From Oryzias latipes (taxonomy: Eukaryota > Chordata > Actinopteri > Beloniformes > Adrianichthyidae), in assembly GCF_002234675.1 (NCBI RefSeq), contig NC_019868.2:3450909-3514908 (forward strand): DNA of 64,000 bases, given 5' to 3'. The notes under the pieces were generated by a model that saw nothing but the letters and a program-made list of their open reading frames with translations, was not told the origin of the DNA and did no database searches. Positions within the stretch are counted from its first letter, which is position 1, and each line of letters starts with the position of its first letter. The translations under genes and the position numbers were made by a program. Shown in pieces: positions 62,013-64,000 of this stretch.

Positions 62013-62848
62013 ATTGGGTGATTAAAACATTCATGTGTGTCATGAGAATGATGAAAGAAGTGTTAGTAGAAATGTCCTCAGATAGTTTTCTTTCAGATTG
62101 GAGGGAGTCAGATTGCTTCTCTTCACTTTTGAATCCTCGGTTGGCTCTTTTGAAAGTTCTTCCCTCCACACGGACATTAATCAGTTACGCAGCTTCTGCA
62201 TCAGATTTCAATTTGTCTGAAAATCAGGATCACGGTGCGAGCTTTGTGCAGGAGATCCTGCTGCTGAGTCTGCACCGGCTTCAGCAAGCTGGAACTGCTG
62301 CGGGCCTGGATTAAATCCAGATGTGCTCATGTGGAACCAGTTTGACTTCCACACTGACAAATGCCCCACCTGCCCCCAGCACACGCCCCCATTTGGAGGC
62401 TGCTTGAGCCACTTGCTATCAATGCAGACATTTATTAATGGCTATCCCAACACTTGAGGCAAATTTTCAAGCATAAACTAATATTTGTTTGTTTTTGGAA
62501 AGTTGTTGCATTCAAAGCAGAATTAATAACTCTTTAATAAAATCATACGAGGAGCAACGAAAACAGTGTCACTGAACGCACAACAAAGACGAACGACATT
62601 TTTAGACTAAAGAGACTGAAGGATGGGTATATTCTTTCAAACTTTCAATCAGAATTAGTTTACAGCCATAACTTGTGAAGTTTTTCCGCATTCTTGGGAG
62701 CATTACTCTGGATTAATGCTGGAAGAATGAAACGAGAAGCGGCTTCTCTTGCACACCCTGAAAGTCCTAAATGCTGTTTCCCTCATTAACTCTGCTCTTC
62801 TCACACAGTTAACTCATATCATTAAGACACAAATTAGCTCGGGGTAGT

Positions 62849-62873
62849 GATAACCCCCCCCCCCCCCCCCCCC
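62849..62873. repeat. Poly-C tract
   Basis: A run of about 25 C, likely to vary in length and to be prone to sequencing error. Confidence 0.85.
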
Positions 62874-64000
62874 TCATTGTTGGTGTTGTTTACACTGTTG
62901 TTTTTCCTCTGCTCCACTTCCATCAGTTCACTCGCCTTTAATTAATCCTTCTGCTGGAATTGGGGGAAGTAGGGAACTTGGAAGAAGTCCCGGGATGATT
63001 AATTTAGGCCGTATATGATTAGGAGCAGCCAAAAAAGATCACAGGCCCCTTTTATTCTGCAGCACCATTTGTAATTTATTTACTGAGCCCCCCACCACCA
63101 CACCACACCACCACACCCTGACACCCATCCTTTTGACAATAATTTCTCCTTGTGTCGGCGCTTCAGTCCTTTCAGTCATGAGGTCCTAACCCCCCCTGCA
63201 GATATTGTGTGGATGGAAAAGACGTCTGTCCGTTCCTTTAGGAATAAGATGGATAAATTAATAGATCCTTTATGGGGTGGGGTTGGTGGGTGGATGGAGG
63301 GCGTAGAAGACCTGATGGAGGCCATTTCTGCAGCAGAGATTACATGGCTGGTTGTGTCTGCTGGCAGACACTGAGCATGCTCACTGGAGTCTTTTAGAGC
63401 CCCTCGCCATTGTTACGCGGGGATTAGTCCTCGGGTTGTTATCCCATTACACCCTAATGGTAGCAATTTTCTGGTTAGGAATTTGTTTTTTGTTTCTTCT
63501 TTTTGTTTAGAAGAAAAAAATACATGCCAAAGGGTTTTGAAATGAAGCATGTTTGATGGGGAAAACAGTTTCCATGGATGGGCACAGATGAGCTGCTTTT
63601 CCCAAACTTTGAACGGCCATGATCTACCTACAGCTCCAGGAAGGAGAACTCCTCCACTCAAGCTGTCAGCGAAATTCTTATAAAATTCTGGAAATGGGTT
63701 TTCTCCTTTTTCTTGTATGTTATGGTCAGGTCTTTGTTATGAAACGGGACATCAGCCAGGCTTTTCAAACTAATGCTCTTAACAGCTCATTAAGCTTTTG
63801 GTACTTTTCTGTAAGTTTGCCCAAACACTAAAACCTTGTGTCTTTCACGTCTGATTAGTGACACTTTAATAAAGTTGTTTAAAGTTCAGCCGACTGAATT
63901 TTCCCCCATTTCAATTGTTTCTATGGTCACAGGGAAATGGCCCACATTCAGCCTTGGATGCAATCTTTTAAATGCAAATCCTTTAAAAGTGGCCGTGTAA

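Overview
The window is a piece of a vertebrate nuclear genome, most likely a teleost fish. The large first coding exon of the giant cadherin gene fat4, compact multi-exon glucuronyltransferase genes, and a dense mix of fish-type repeats (L2/CR1-like, L1, Rex1-like and R4/Rex6-like LINEs, tRNA-derived SINEs, hAT, Tc1 and other inverted-repeat DNA transposons, TA and CA microsatellites) point that way. The species cannot be read from the sequence alone.

Layout. Bases 1 to 7215 are intergenic DNA with hAT-like and SINE copies and no convincing gene. Bases 7216 to 34377 are two unequal tandem units. Each begins with a palindrome-derived MITE and a 0.4 kb flank, continues through a minus-strand HNK-1 type glucuronyltransferase gene (b3gat1-like), and ends with the same 230-base segment. 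Unit 1 (7216-15585) carries a copy with a nonsense codon. Unit 2 (about 15586-34377) carries a copy that looks intact (coding exons 23272 down to 22076) and is swollen by later insertions: an L2-like LINE that was itself hit by a hAT, a DNA transposon with a nested L1, a Rex1-like LINE fragment, and an R4/Rex6-like LINE lying between two TA microsatellites. The end of unit 2 lies about 0.9 kb upstream of the fat4 start codon.

The main gene is fat4 (plus strand). Its first coding exon, 35289-40400, encodes a signal peptide and about 16 cadherin repeats in one 1704-codon exon that ends in phase 0 at a GTGAGT donor. Everything after 40400 (at least 23.6 kb) reads as fat4 intron 1. No later cadherin exon was found, and the intron holds several DNA transposons (a hAT-like element, a roughly 1.8 kb element with about 400-base terminal inverted repeats, a decayed Tc1 element and a MITE), a LINE tail, SINEs and microsatellites.

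The genes are not an operon and are not known to act together. FAT4 is a planar-polarity and growth-control cadherin at the cell surface. B3GAT1-type enzymes work in the Golgi and make the glucuronyl precursor of the HNK-1 carbohydrate. No clearly new biological system was found. The most informative features are the tandem duplication with one broken and one intact enzyme gene, the R4-like LINE tied to TA repeats with an empty site in the sister unit, and the 2A-like NPGP peptide in the L2-like LINE. Repeat family names are from memory of the families and were not checked by database search.
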